A DNA stretch of 64,000 bases from Craterostigma plantagineum (GCA_027422505.1 JAPQWV010001608.1:1-64000), one strand, 5' to 3'; shown: positions 32,734 to 43,627, counted from the stretch's first letter. Notes: generated from the letters alone by a model not told the origin. Numbers and translations: made by a program.

Positions 32734-33384
32734 GTGTTTTGCTCGTGGAGTGGCCAAGGTGTTTTTAAATTTGACTGAATGTCCATAAAGATACGATGTC
32801 TGAAGGGTTTCCATTATTGCTTAATATTCCCCTAGGCAAAAGAAGCTTACTTTATTTACTTTTTATGTCCACGTAATCACGTTTTTTTCCTTAATTGCAT
32901 TTATGGAATACGTGGTAATAAAGATGGAAGTCCCACCTCCCACATGAATTTGAAAAATCCCCATGGGAGACCCATTACTATCGTTGTTGGGTGGGTTTGG
33001 GACGTATCTATCTGACCCCGAGGATTAGTTTCACCTCTGGAGTGTGCGGCAGTTAGCCCATGGCCTGGCTCTGTGGGGATACCTCGGGACTAAAAAAATA
33101 AAAAATAAAAAAAAAATGTACTGATTATTTGAACATGACGACGTGGTCAACTAAAAAAACTCGTAATTGGTCCTGCCCTGCCTGCCATTAGTTGTAAGGA
33201 AGAATTTTCTTAGTGAGCCCTCAATGTATTCGGCTGGTTTGCAGGCAAATTTTAAGCCTAGCCCAATCTAAATAAGCTAGCCCACGATCAAATCCTACCA
33301 TATCTGATTTGATCTGACTAAGCATGCACGCGACGAATTAAATTCAAACTGATGCCAAGTGATTATTAGTCAACGAGTTATCTG
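32729..33384. other. Intergenic, with possible SINE tail
   Basis: No gene. A G/C-richer block at about 32985-33085 (GACCCCGAGGATTAGT, CACCTCTGGAGTGTG, GGGGATACCTCGGGAC) ends in an A-rich tail (33090-33117). It resembles the 3' part of a plant SINE, but A and B boxes and target duplications were not found, so this is tentative. Confidence 0.35.
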
Positions 33385-33562
33385 TTAAATCGTGGGATTT
33401 TAAGTAAATGGCCTTTGACGTGATCAACGTTAAAAAAATAGCCTCCAAATGTAAAATGACTTTAACGCCCTTACTAATCGGCTCCCAAAAAATGCGGGGT
33501 CCCTTATTACAAAGCATGGATCCCCTAAGCAGGGGGCACGCGCCTGCTGTGCAACAAATGGC

Positions 33563-33731
33563 GGGACCTCTGCTAGCATGGACGGGTCCCCTGCTATATA
33601 GCACGGTCCCCTGCCCAGCATGGGCGGGGTCCCGTGCTGCAGTAGGCACAACACAGCACGGGACCCCGCCCATGCTGGGCAGGGGACCCGTGCTATATAG
33701 CAGGGGCCCCGCCCATGCTAGCAGAGGTCCC
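33563..33731. repeat. 77-bp near-perfect hairpin inside MULE
   Basis: Left arm 33563-33639, 14-nt loop 33640-33653, right arm 33654-33731. The arms pair with about three mismatches and one bulge, and both contain GCCCAGCATGGGCGGGGTCC or its complement. The arms are strongly G/C-rich within an A/T-rich element, and shorter GGGTCCC..GCATGG copies lie just upstream. Open frames on both strands here arise from the palindrome. A transcript would fold into a long stem suitable for Dicer-like processing (inference). Confidence 0.9.
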
Positions 33732-33768
33732 GTCCAATGCATTTGGGCAGTCATATATATATAAAATA

Positions 33769-33838
33769 TGTGTTGGGGATTTGAACCCACGACCTACTAC
33801 TTGAACGTCTGACTACACAACCACTGGACTACAACACA
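33769..33838 (-). other. tRNA-like segment with A and B boxes
   Basis: On the minus strand TAGTCCAGTGG (33831-33821) matches the Pol III A-box consensus and GGTTCAAATCC (33787-33777) matches the B box. They are separated by about 33 nt. TGTGTTG and CAACACA can pair as an acceptor stem. The D, anticodon and T stems do not pair properly, so this is a degenerate tRNA relic or SINE head, not a tRNA gene. Confidence 0.55.
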
Positions 33839-34007
33839 CCCGCCCACCCTAGTGCGGCCCCGATTTAACATAATGGTTTTTACAGACACTGTAAAAAGAC
33901 GAAAATACCCTTAAATTGAAGGCTATTTTTCAAAAGTAGAATCGACGGGCTATTTTTTTAAAGTTGACCGAGTCAAAGGCTATTTTTTAAAAAGACCCTT
34001 AAATCGT

Positions 34008-34996
34008 TATCCATGGTTATATAACTTCTAAGGGGTATGACACTTGGCTTACCACTTGTGCATTGCAAGTTATCACATTTATCGGGTAAGATCACGTTCA
34101 TGATAGATTTTTAATTATGATGACTTTTGAAATTTTAATATCTGCCTCCTAACATATAAAATACTTAATAATATATAACCTTAGCTAGTCATCATCTCAT
34201 TTAAGGTTTTATTTTTCTTCTTTTTTTTCAAGATTTGGGGGAAAGTTCTGTCTTTGTCTTCAGTCAATAATGGTCACCTGACATTTGTTGTTCCCTCAGT
34301 TCGTATTTGAATCCATAAAGAGTAGGCTCCATGTTCTTGCATGCAGTACTACAATACAACTTTGTGAAGTTTTATTGTTCGTCGAAATAAAGGAAAATTG
34401 TGTTGTCATTTTACTTTTACAACTCCCTTGTAAGTATTCACGTTTGAATCTTTTTTTTTTTTTTTTTTTTTTTTGCAACTCCGTCCACTTTATGCTTAAC
34501 CTGGCAGTGTAGTGGTAAAAAGTGCAAAATCTTACCGTATTTTGGGGGGATCAAAGCAGTTTTTATGACACCGTTGGATGAAGAAATAAACTGCTTTTAT
34601 TCTTTAAAGATAGTTTGAAAATACAATTTTCTTAAAAAAGAAACCGAACGTGCACGTATGGGAAAAGATGAGATTGTTAGTTTTCATATCTCAGTTTGGT
34701 ATTATGTAAACTAAACAGAGCCAATAAAATGGAACGAAGGATTACAAGTTTCGATGAAGAGAAGCAAAGGAAAGCATTTTTCTTTTGCTTTTCCCCCTAA
34801 AAGCAAAGTAGCACCAGCTACAGTATCTAGATAGCTAGTTGTTTCCAGAACACTTCCAACAGTAGTCTTCTACGTTCATCTGAGCCACCTGGTCAAATCC
34901 GAAACACATCTCTATCTATATATATTATAAATATATACACGACATTTGAGAATATAGCCCACCGAAACAAACCATTAGTTTGTAATAACTCAATCA
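34008..34996. other. Upstream region of small membrane protein gene
   Basis: Non-coding. Contains a 24-T run (34451-34474). Close to the gene there is an A/T-rich TATA-like stretch (TATATATATTATAAATATAT, about 34917-34936), followed by the likely leader. No other gene. Confidence 0.5.
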
Positions 34997-35383
34997 ATGG
35001 CAAGATATTACGGATCTTCTACTTACTACAACTACCTACAATACCTGTCGTTTCCTATCCCCTTTTACTTGTTCATCACTGTAGTTTTCCTTGTCTTGGG
35101 TTTCACATGGTACATAAACTATGAACCGATGTTGGAGGACCTTGTGGGCAAGGTGAAGATTTTCCTTATGGTATTCCCAGTGATCCTTCTGCTCTTTGTG
35201 CACTGGCTTTCGATTGATGATGCCCCACCACTTCATCTCCCTTTTCCTGAGAAAGATTCGGTTCACAGGGTCGGAGGATCACCTTTTGGGGTGGCCATTG
35301 TGTTGATGCTTCTCATGTTCATGATCTCTCATCACAGTTCCTTGCAAGAAAAATGGTTCCCCTTGTTCACCCGACGAAAGTAA
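34997..35383 (+). CDS. Small plant membrane protein, three predicted spans
   Basis: A 128-residue intact frame starting at ATG in CAATGGCAAGA. Hydrophobic segments lie at about residues 20-42 (FYLFITVVFLVLGFTWYINY), 52-72 (IFLMVFPVILLLFVHWL) and 95-113 (FGVAIVLMLLMFMISHH). A conserved-looking GGSPFGVA motif precedes the last span, and the tail QEKWFPLFTRRK is basic. The pattern of a Tyr-rich N-terminus, HWLS after span two, GGSP(W/F)GVA and SSxxxxWFPL matches a plant-specific family of uncharacterised transmembrane proteins. I cannot give a function. This is one of few host genes here without a frame break. Confidence 0.8.
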   Translation: MARYYGSSTYYNYLQYLSFPIPFYLFITVVFLVLGFTWYINYEPMLEDLVGKVKIFLMVFPVILLLFVHWLSIDDAPPLHLPFPEKDSVHRVGGSPFGVAIVLMLLMFMISHHSSLQEKWFPLFTRRK

Positions 35384-35540
35384 GAACGGTTAAAATTAGT
35401 ATACTCGCCTTGTTCATCCTACGTGCTATGCTGCTGGTGCATGCTGGACTTGACTTTGTGTTCATAATCTTCGCCTGCTGTGTTGTATATTGTGTATGTA
35501 TCCCTTCTGGGTCGTGATGTAATGTAAATCCAACAACTAC

Positions 35541-35571
<31 letters not shown>

Positions 35572-35578
35572 TGTGTGT
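35541..35578. repeat. AT/AC/GT microsatellite
   Basis: About 23 bp of AT repeat followed by ACACACAC and GTGTGTGT. The last two are reverse complements and can pair. It lies in the 3' flank of the small membrane protein gene. Confidence 0.92.
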
Positions 35579-36784
35579 ATGTCTGTCTGACTAATGTATG
35601 AGGTTGTATGGTATGTACGGCTGCTCGCTAGTAGCTTTGTTTCAGGGAAAGGTCATTCATCGCATTTTGCCCTCATATCGTAGTTCGTTCACCATAATTA
35701 CCACAAACAACTTTATTTCCTGCAAAGTAATGGTTTGGTATTGACTTGAGTACAACGGCAGATGAGAGCATAGTCACATACTGATAAAATTCTTCAATGT
35801 CCAGACGTCTCTTGTGCCGCCGCCTATATGAAGAGAATGTCCTGCTTCATGTGATAAATGAATCAGCTTGTGCTCCTCAACCGCCGGAAATAACATCGCC
35901 CGGATTATCAAAATCCACAAGGTGGTGTGCCTCTGTCAAGTGTGTCGTCACCCTTTGTCCCAACTGATTTTCCTGTAGCATCATTAATCAGCCAGCCCAA
36001 AATGTCGCTTCTCTAATCATTCGAACAACATCGTCCATCGAAGCCTTCACTACCCATGCCACTCATCAAATACACACTAGTGAATTTCCCCATCCCACAC
36101 CGTCCCTTGCACTTGCAACTTAAAGCCGTGTATTGTATGTGAATACTGGTCGCAAAAAGTTCAATCTTTACAAAGGAACATTTCATGATCTGGCTTCCTT
36201 CAAAGCAGAGCATTCTCATCAACTGTTTTTGACACCACATAGTCAGCCTTTCTAGGGACAGGGAGGGAACGCATGATCCCTCCCCTCAAAGACCGACAAA
36301 GCAATGCTTCCCCACCCACACGTATCAACTTCAGTCTCCTCCCAGTGACCAATGAACCACCACCGCCAACAAAGGAAGAACTCTTGAGGCACTCATGTGT
36401 GCCAGCCAGAGTTCGCTATATTCAGAGGACGTGTCTGTTCAACTTTTGAGGAAAAAAAAACTTGCCAAGATTCCAACAGGGAAGGACCGTATACATTCAT
36501 TGAGCATGAGTAACATTCATAGAAAACCTTCGGAAGATAACATCGTGTACGTTTTTCTATTAATGTTCTCATTGTAAAGCACCAAGCCAAGGGTTCTTTT
36601 GGACATATTAGACTTTCAAATACGGAATGCATGCATGAACTCAAATACTAGTAATTAAGAACTCTTGTTAAAGGTCAACTGGTTCATCCGATGTTGATAA
36701 TGCCAACTTTTCGTCTCTCTAAAGTCTAAACATATCAATCAGGATCTATTGGCCGGCTATGAAGAAGACCTGTGGAGTGGTGTA
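35579..36784 (-). other. Intergenic; possible decayed coding fragment
   Basis: No gene is recognised with confidence. On the minus strand, 36350-36013 reads in two adjoining frames as protein-like sequence (EALLCRSLRGGIMRSLPVPR, then after a shift CFEGSQIMKCSFVKIELFA and CKCKGRCGMGKFTSVYLMSG). 36644-36393 gives another 83-residue frame. These could be remnants of one decayed gene, but I cannot name the family. The rest appears featureless. Confidence 0.3.
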
Positions 36785-37019
36785 AAAAAATAAGAGTTAA
36801 TTTCGTTTCAGCCCCACATAAGCAATTTTCATTTGGATTCAGCCCCAATTGCTTTAAATTTCAGTTTAAAACACCCATCTCAAGTTTGCCTTAAAGTTAA
36901 GGACCCAAATGTGCTAAAAAGACCCATCTGTCCTCATCTGTTGCGAAAATTTACAAAGAATGCCATCATCCCTCTCCTGCGAACCATTAGCCCAATTGCC
37001 ATCTGTTGATTTATTTCAA

Positions 37020-38490
37020 CACCCAAAAGCCTTGAAATCTCCGAAATCTCCGACGTTATTGAGCGGAAAAGGTAAAATCGAGCTAAATTTCTCATGGGTT
37101 CTCTTAACCAAGGAAAATTTCGATGTTATGTTGGAATAATGCTTCAAACTCAATTCGAAATTTTTGGTACAAACACGAGCGAAATCTTGACGTTTGTGCT
37201 CGAATAATGTGGATTCACACCAATTCGGATGTAGGTCTTAGTAATCGACACGAAATTACAACGAATCTAGCCGCGACCTAAGATCCGAACATTTTCAATT
37301 TCAGTAACAAATCACCTGATCTGGGTACCACTTTATGCTCGTTTGGAAACACTACCATGAAAAACTATACCAGATTCTTAACATTGGCGAATAAATATTG
37401 CCTCACTAATAACAAATCAGTTCAGTTAGCACGTCACTTTATCTAGGTACCACTTTTTACTATTTTGGAAACTCTACCCTAAAAACAATAACAGATTCCT
37501 AACATTAGGGAATAAAAGTTGCATCATTTATAACATATAATGAGAAGACAATAACGATATGTTTCTTATAATAACTACATGCAACTAGTACAAAATAGGG
37601 CGTCAAGAGGAAGATCAAAAAATCGTACGACACCCAAAACTCTCTGAAATCACACAAATCTTCAACGTTAGTAATCGGAAAAGCTAAAACCGATCTCAAT
37701 TTCTCATGGGTCCTCATAAACAAGGAGAATTTTCGATGTTAAGTTGGAATAATGCTTCAAACACAATTAAAAAATTTGGTAAAAACGAGTGAAATCTCGA
37801 CTTTAATGCTCAAATAATGAGTATTCACAGCAATTTGGGTGTGGGTCTTCGTAATCGACATGAAATAACAACAAATTTTGTTACGAACTAAGATCGAAAC
37901 GTTTTCAGTTTCAGTAACACATCACTTTATCTGGATACCATTTTCTGCAAGTTCCAAAACTCTACCTTCAAAAATCGTAACAGATTACTAATAAATGGTA
38001 ACAAGTCTTGCCTCACCTATAACAAATAATAAAAAAACAATAACGGTTTGTTTCCTATAATTACTACATGCAACTGGTACGAACTAAGGTGTCAAGAGAA
38101 AGATAAAAATTCGTATGCTACCCAAAACTGCCCTAAATTGAAGAAATCTTCAACGTTAGTAATCGGAAAAGGTAAAACTGATCTCAATTTTTCATGGGTT
38201 CTCATAAACAAGGAAAATTTTCGATGTTTTGTTGGAATAGTGCAACAAACCCAATTCGAAAATTTGGTAAAAAAACTAGTGAAATCTCAAATTTTATGCT
38301 CGTGGATTCACACCAATTCGGGCGTGGTCTTAGAATCGACAATAATTATCGATGCTAGTCACGGAATAACGATGATGCGAAGTATTGGAACGTTTGTCAA
38401 TTAAAAAGTTGGTTGGTAACACTTCATTTTGAGTAACGATTCACGCATTCTGGGTAACACATAACTAAGAACATTCTAGAAAGTTCTAGA
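37020..38490. repeat. Element B array 1, about 500-600-bp units
   Basis: Three units marked by AAATCT(C/T)C..ACGTTA.T..GG near 37045, 37648 and 38142. Each runs through CTCATGGGT(C/T)CTCATAAAC, AAGTTGGAATAATGCTTCAA, TATGCTCGAATAATG, CACACCAATTCGG.TGTGG and GTAACACATCACTTTATCTGG. Homologous to the array of copy A. Confidence 0.78.
38468..38490. promoter_or_regulatory. Heat-shock-element-like motif, copy B
   Basis: Alternating pentamers AGAAC, ATTCT, AGAAA, GTTCT, AGATT keep the nGAAn/nTTCn phase of a heat shock factor site. The motif sits at the border between array 1 and array 2, the same place as in copy A (20832-20854). Confidence 0.58.
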
Positions 38491-38499
38491 TTGTCAGAG

Positions 38500-39480
38500 A
38501 TATTAACAGTACAATAACTTAATATTACCACATTGCCTGCAAATAATACCACATGTTTGATAAACAATAACAATATAAACAATGATTATACCACATTTGT
38601 AGCTACGAGAACTACAAAATAGCTAATCAATACCAAATTACTATTTTTGATTAATTTTGTTCGTAAATTCATTTCGTTGGGATGTATAAGGTTGAAATTC
38701 ATGGAAATAGGTGATATGATGAAGCTAAATCACAAAATTTCATTAAAAGACACGTTTGCGAATGTTGATATCAATATGTGAAAGTTGAGATCAAAAGTCA
38801 TGTAAACACATAGCTCTTCTTTCACAAAATATACTAGTATCTCTTTTGATGAGACATAACGTTATGAATTACATCCCAAACGTATTCAAAGTTCAACATT
38901 AAAGCACAAACAACATTTAATAGACCATAAGCTCAAAATTCGAGACCTCAAACTAAATAATCGAAGAAAAATGGATTTGTGAGCGTAATTAATGAAATGT
39001 TTTAGAATATTACCACATTACCTGCAAATAATACCAGATGTCTGATATAAAGAAACAATATCAACCGAATTTATGACACATTGTTTGGTATAGATACCAC
39101 ATAATACGCTTTTCAGTATAATATCATTAATTAGAGTTATTTTGTTCGTAAATTCACTTTTTCCCGAATGTATAAGATTTGTGTTCATGTAAGTATGTGA
39201 TTTTACTAAGTTAACAAACCAAATTCCCTTAAAGACATGTTATGCGAATGTTGATATCAATATGTGAAAGTTGAGGTCAAAAGTCATGTAAACATAGATC
39301 TTCTTTCACAAAATATACTAGTATCTCTTTTGATGAGAAATAACGTTATGAATTCCATCACAACGTATTCAAAGTTCAACAATTAAAGCACGGACAACAT
39401 TTAATAGACCATAAACTCAATATTCGAGACCTCAATCCCTAAACAATCGAAGAGAAATGGATTTGTGAGCGAAATTAATG
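38500..39480. repeat. Element B array 2, about 486-bp units
   Basis: Two copies marked by TGTTGATATCAATATGTGAA at 38765 and 39251. They share ATACTAGTATCTCTTTTGAT, AAAGTTCAACA.TTAAAGCAC and CATTTAATAGACCATAA. They are A/T-rich and non-coding, with scattered AATAATACCACA words. Confidence 0.82.
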
Positions 39481-39774
39481 ATACTAGTAGTGTGGTGTGG
39501 AAAATCTATTATGCAGTATCAACATCGACAATAGTGTTAAAAATTGGATTTGTATTGTTCTTTTATATCGAAATTCGTTATTATTGGCGAGTAATGTGGT
39601 ACTATCCCTTGACAATATAGAACATTCCGGATAATGCAATTCCCACCTAAATTATTGAGATCCCGCCTAAAGCATTGAAATCCCGCCTAAACTGGATAAC
39701 ACAAGTTACACATAGAATAACAATGAATAACTTACTGGTACCACTTTCTTATTTCGAAAAATTAGGCAAAAATC

Positions 39775-41040
39775 CGACGATTGTATTTAAATTTCGGCAA
39801 CATTGAGCGACGAGCCAACACGGTATCTCGGTGCTTTGATCAGGATATGGGTCTCTCGAATTTGTACGAAGTATCTTCAATTTCGATCGAATCGGGATTC
39901 GATTTCATCGATTTTTATTATTTGCGTCAAAAGAATTCGAACAATTTACCAGTAAAATCGAACATTCGAGTCCAAAATAACATGATAAACCGTCTAGGAC
40001 ATATCCAACTTGGTTGGTGCAGGTGGTGTAGATGGAAATAATATATACGATCGATTGTTTCGATCGAGTTTCCACTATTATAGTGATACCAGATATTTGG
40101 CATTTGGTACCAAATCCAGCATACTCGAACCTTTAAATCAGTATATATACCATATGATAGCTTGCCAATACTGGTTAACAGTTTTACGGTGACAGATGAA
40201 TGACTACCCATACCACTCGGGAACATGTTTATTCAACATCCGACGATTATAAATTTCGTCAAACCATGAGCGACGAACAATAGAGCCAATACTATGCTTC
40301 AGCGATTTGTTCAGAATATGGGTCTCTTGAATTTGTATAAAATATCTTCAATTTCGACCGAATCGGAATATGATTTTCGCCGTGTTTTTTATTATTTGCG
40401 TCAAAAGAATTCGAAAAATTTACCCGTAAAATCGAATATTTGAGACCCAAATAACATGATAAACAATCTAGGACACCCTGTGTTCGTGCAGATGGAAATA
40501 ATATATACGATCTATTGTTTCGATCAAGTTTCCACTGTTATATATCGATACCAGATAATCGGCATTTGGTACCAAATCCAGCTTAGAGTTACCTTTAAAT
40601 TAGTATATATATACCATATGCCAGCTTACCAATACCTATTATCTGTTTTACGATGACAGATGCATGACCATCCATACCACGTTTTGGGAACAGTGGTTTA
40701 GGCAACAATCCGGCGATTTTAAAATTTCGGCAAACCATGAGCGACGAATAATAGAGCCAATATTGTGTTTCAGAGATTTGTTTAGGTTATGGGTCTCTCG
40801 AATTTGTACAAAATATCTTCAATTTCGACCGAATCGGGATTCAATTTCATCGTGTTTTTGTTATTTGCGTCAAAAGTGTTCGAAGAATATACCCATAAAA
40901 TCGAACATTCCGAGACCTGAATATCAAAATAAACCCTCGTGGATTGATCGAGTTTCGTTTTCGAGGATCGTTCGTACGAAAATAGAAATCTGCGAGATTT
41001 TTTATCGTAAAAAAAGTGGTTAATGATGGTAACAGAAAAC
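39775..41040. repeat. Element B array 3, about 468-bp units
   Basis: Three copies beginning near 39775, 40241 and 40711 (CGACGATT or GGCGATT, then AAATTTCGGCAA). They contain GAGCGACGA, TATGGGTCTCTCGAATTTGT, TCTTCAATTTCGACCGAATC and TTATTTGCGTCAAAAG. Short open frames recur in register in each copy and reflect the repeat, not genes. Confidence 0.84.
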
Positions 41041-41221
41041 ATGTTCTGGATACCACTTATTATACAGCTTTTGTAGGGGTATTTTGGTCAGATCAGCTTG
41101 TTGGTCCTTTTCTCTAACTTTGAAAGATATCAGGTCCTTTTTAATGAACTTTATACTGACATGGGCTGAATCATATTATGAAAGTTAAAGAGGGGCTGAT
41201 CTTAAAAGCCCCAAAAAATAA

Positions 41222-42228
41222 ACCTAAAGAGGACAAAAGCACTCTTGTTTTTTGTTGGACGTATGCTCATGCCAGATAAGATGTGGTACGGGATGAATAG
41301 TTATTATTTTGGTTGTTCATAGATAATCGTCATTAGGTTCACTACTGAACCTCACTTATTTTGTTTAGTTGACTTTTGACGTTCACAAATTGTCCGTTTT
41401 CCCACCATAACTACTACTCCAATAACTGCCTCCTCACCTGCCCACCATACCATCATCATCCATTCTCGTACCATTGTCCTTAGCTGGCATTTATTTTTAT
41501 TGCAAACTCATTTATTTTCTCTACCCAGAAAATAAAGAAATAATTTATGCATGTCATTTAATCATGGTACATTATCATAAACTGTATATACTAATTAAAA
41601 TAAAAGATACTCGAACCATTGGGTTTAACAGGAAAAAGGGAAAGGAGAGACCTTTCCAGCTTCAAAGTTGATGGTGATGATCATTCATAGCGGCACCTTA
41701 TCTCTCCACCTACACTTTGTTTCTCATCATTGTCTTTTCTAAACCAACAAAACTATATCTTTTGTTCTTCATTCTTGTCCTCTCAGTCGGTTCTACCCCC
41801 TTGGAAAAATAAAAATAGAAGGCTTGTCGCCATTTCAGTTCTAATCCTACCATCAGCACTTCAATTCCTTGACTGACATGTTTCATTTGTGAGTCTCCGT
41901 TAATTTCAATGATTTTTTAATTTAGCCTTCCAAGAAATCTCATCACATTGCCCAGAAGCGAAGTTTCATCGCATTCCATTCATATTCCCAAGAAAGTACG
42001 AAAGAGAATAGTTGATTTCAGATTAATATTGATTTATTTTCACACCCTCTCGAGCACGCTGTCTGGTCTGGGTCTGGTCTTGTCAGGTCAAATTGAAGAC
42101 TCCCTTTGTGTTGTGAAGAGAAAATCAATGGAAGCCATCAGAGAATCTAAAACCTCGGCGACCTCCTTCAAATACAACAAGAAGATCATCGCCGCCACAA
42201 CGTTGTTTCTGCTGGCGGTGCTCGTCGC
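41222..42228. other. Upstream region of RING gene
   Basis: Non-coding promoter and leader sequence. An ATG at 42128 opens a 34-codon frame that stops at 42235, overlapping the start used here by a few bases. It may be an upstream open frame, or the true N-terminus separated by an indel. Confidence 0.5.
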
Positions 42229-42891
42229 ATGACCTTGCTTGCCGTCTTAAGCGACAACGGAGCATCTCGCCGTCAAACACAGTCAGCAGTTCAGTCAAGC
42301 CGTACACTTCTAGACATCCTCCGCGACGAGGAACAGAGGTCGACTGCGCTCGTTGGTTATGGCAGAGCAATACGTTGGAGCCTTCTCAAGAACATGATAC
42401 GCCTCCACCGCAACAGCAACAACAATCGCGTCGAAGCTGCTGCGGTGTCCATCTCAGACACCACGCGCGGCGAGGTGGCCCCGTCGAGGACATCTCTGAT
42501 GGCACTGCTACAGGAGAACGGTAGGCAGCAGACGGGGTTGGATGATTATGAACGCAAATTGAAACAAGAAGAAGACGAAGGAGAAGAGCTCAACAGCAGC
42601 ACCGCGCATCAGTGTTGCGTGTGTATGGTGAGGCACAAAGGTGCTGCTTTTATTCCCTGCGGCCATACTTTCTGCAGACTGTGTTCTAGGGAGCTGTGGG
42701 TTCAGAGAGGGAACTGCCCCCTTTGCAACATCAAAATCGTCGAAGTTCTAGACATTCTGATACAACTGAGTACCAATTGTTCGTGTTTGTACCAAGTCCA
42801 ACTAGCCAATAGATTTTTCTCCTGGCTCCTTCAAGTGAAATCAGCTCGGGCTGTTGACGTTGAGCTTTCAACTGAAACAATATTGGGGTAA
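42229..42891 (+). CDS. C3HC4 RING-finger E3 ubiquitin ligase, C-terminal RING
   Basis: A 220-residue frame. The RING domain lies at residues about 129-166 (CCVCMVRHKGAAFIPCGHTF, then CRLCSRELWVQRGNCPLC), with the C3HC4 zinc ligands complete. Upstream are SRTLLDILRDEE (about 23-35) and SRTSLMALLQENGRQQTGLD (about 86-105), landmarks of a plant RING family in which the protein ends a few residues after the RING in EILDIF. Here VEVLDI is followed by about 45 further residues. The last 13 are encoded by the LTR of the inserted copia (from 42852), so the normal stop was lost, probably through a small indel at 42755. The N-terminus is uncertain: 42128 is a possible earlier start in another frame. 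Confidence 0.85.
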   Translation: MTLLAVLSDNGASRRQTQSAVQSSRTLLDILRDEEQRSTALVGYGRAIRWSLLKNMIRLHRNSNNNRVEAAAVSISDTTRGEVAPSRTSLMALLQENGRQQTGLDDYERKLKQEEDEGEELNSSTAHQCCVCMVRHKGAAFIPCGHTFCRLCSRELWVQRGNCPLCNIKIVEVLDILIQLSTNCSCLYQVQLANRFFSWLLQVKSARAVDVELSTETILG

Positions 42892-43627
42892 CATTCTAGT
42901 CAACATCTGTTGGCCGAGAATGTTCCCGTTCTCAGTTTTATCTTTCATGCCCAAAACTAATTCTATTGATGACGTGGCATTTTTATAGTATTGTGCAGGT
43001 TATGGATAAGAGCTAGAATGGATCAAACCGTGTGGAAAGAGTGTGGATAAGCTAGAGCAAAAATAGGAAGAGTGCATACTAAAAATAGGAGACTTTGGAG
43101 CTGACCAAGTCGAGCCCCAACTGTCACTAACGGACCAAATACTCATAGTGGATGTTAGTGGACGTTGAGGGCAGTTACTAAGTCATTGGAGAAGTCCTTA
43201 AGAAGTCGAAGACGTATAAATAGCGAGGGGACTTCACCATTTCAAGTGGCGCATTTACGACGAACACCGAGCGAAAGTTAGAGCTTTTCAGAGCGAGAGT
43301 TATTTCTTGAAAGAGTTTTTCTTTACTAAGTCTAGCTTTTAGAGGTCGTTAGATCTTGTTGGTTTAGAATCCTTTTTATTCGTTCCCTTTGCTAGATTAG
43401 TTTTTGACTATCTTTTTCGATAGTTTTGTAATCCATCTTTCTAGTGAATTTTTACCCCTTGGGGCTCGCAGCAAGTTATTTGACTTGCTGCACAAAAACA
43501 TCATTTGTGTTCGTTCCGTTTTCCGTTGTGCATACAAAAGAGTGAGAGTGAGTGTTAGCTTAACATCGTGTCCAACATTAGCACAAAACTCAGCATTTTA
43601 CATCCATTATGTTCGGGACCACCATCA
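42852..43627 (+). repeat. LTR1 of compound copia
   Basis: 776 bp. It lacks about 25 bp (CTCAAGTGAAGACCAAGCCT region) present in LTR2 and LTR3. A TATA box TATAAATA is at 43215-43222. A direct TAG and primer-binding site follow at 43631. Confidence 0.9.

Larger units (their letters stand above)
33394..33998. mobile_element. Non-autonomous MULE, 605 bp, 9-bp duplication
   Basis: Terminal inverted repeats of 40 bp or more. The left end begins GGGATTTTAAGTAAATGGCC and the right end, reversed, begins GGGTCTTTTTAAAAAATAGC; both continue CTTTGAC..GTCAAC..TTAAAAAAATAGCC. A perfect 9-bp duplication TTAAATCGT flanks it (33385-33393 and 33999-34007), the length typical of Mutator-like elements. No transposase. 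The interior carries a long GC-rich hairpin and a tRNA-like segment. Confidence 0.9.
36794..41212. mobile_element. MULE-like element B made of three tandem arrays
   Basis: A 4419-bp block flanked by AAAAAATAA (36785-36793 and 41213-41221), a 9-bp duplication but of low complexity. The ends are related in inverted orientation: left GAGTTAATTTCGTTTCAGCC, right (reversed) GGGGCTTTTAAGATCAGCCC. Each is followed by GATTCAGCCC and a GGACC block; the reversed right end also has GACCAAAATACCCCT, common in plant MULE ends. Inside lie array 1 (37000-38490), array 2 (38500-39480) and array 3 (39775-41040). No transposase or other protein frame is seen. A related truncated copy is at 18796-20855. Assignment to Mutator-like elements is an inference. 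Confidence 0.68.

Noticed and set aside
32542..32814. Ser-Leu / Arg-Glu repeat proteins
   Set aside because: They are translations of the GA microsatellite.
33344..33790. 148- and 118-residue frames on both strands
   Set aside because: They arise from the palindromic GC-rich hairpin of the MULE and mirror each other.
33769..33838. Functional tRNA gene
   Set aside because: A and B boxes match, but the D, anticodon and T stems do not pair; kept only as tRNA-like.
39781..41023. Short frames recurring in element B array 3 as a possible gene family
   Set aside because: They recur in register because the DNA repeats; each has different ends and no domain.
42128..42232. 34-codon frame upstream of the RING gene as a separate gene
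   Set aside because: More likely an upstream open frame or the displaced N-terminus of the RING protein; it overlaps its start.
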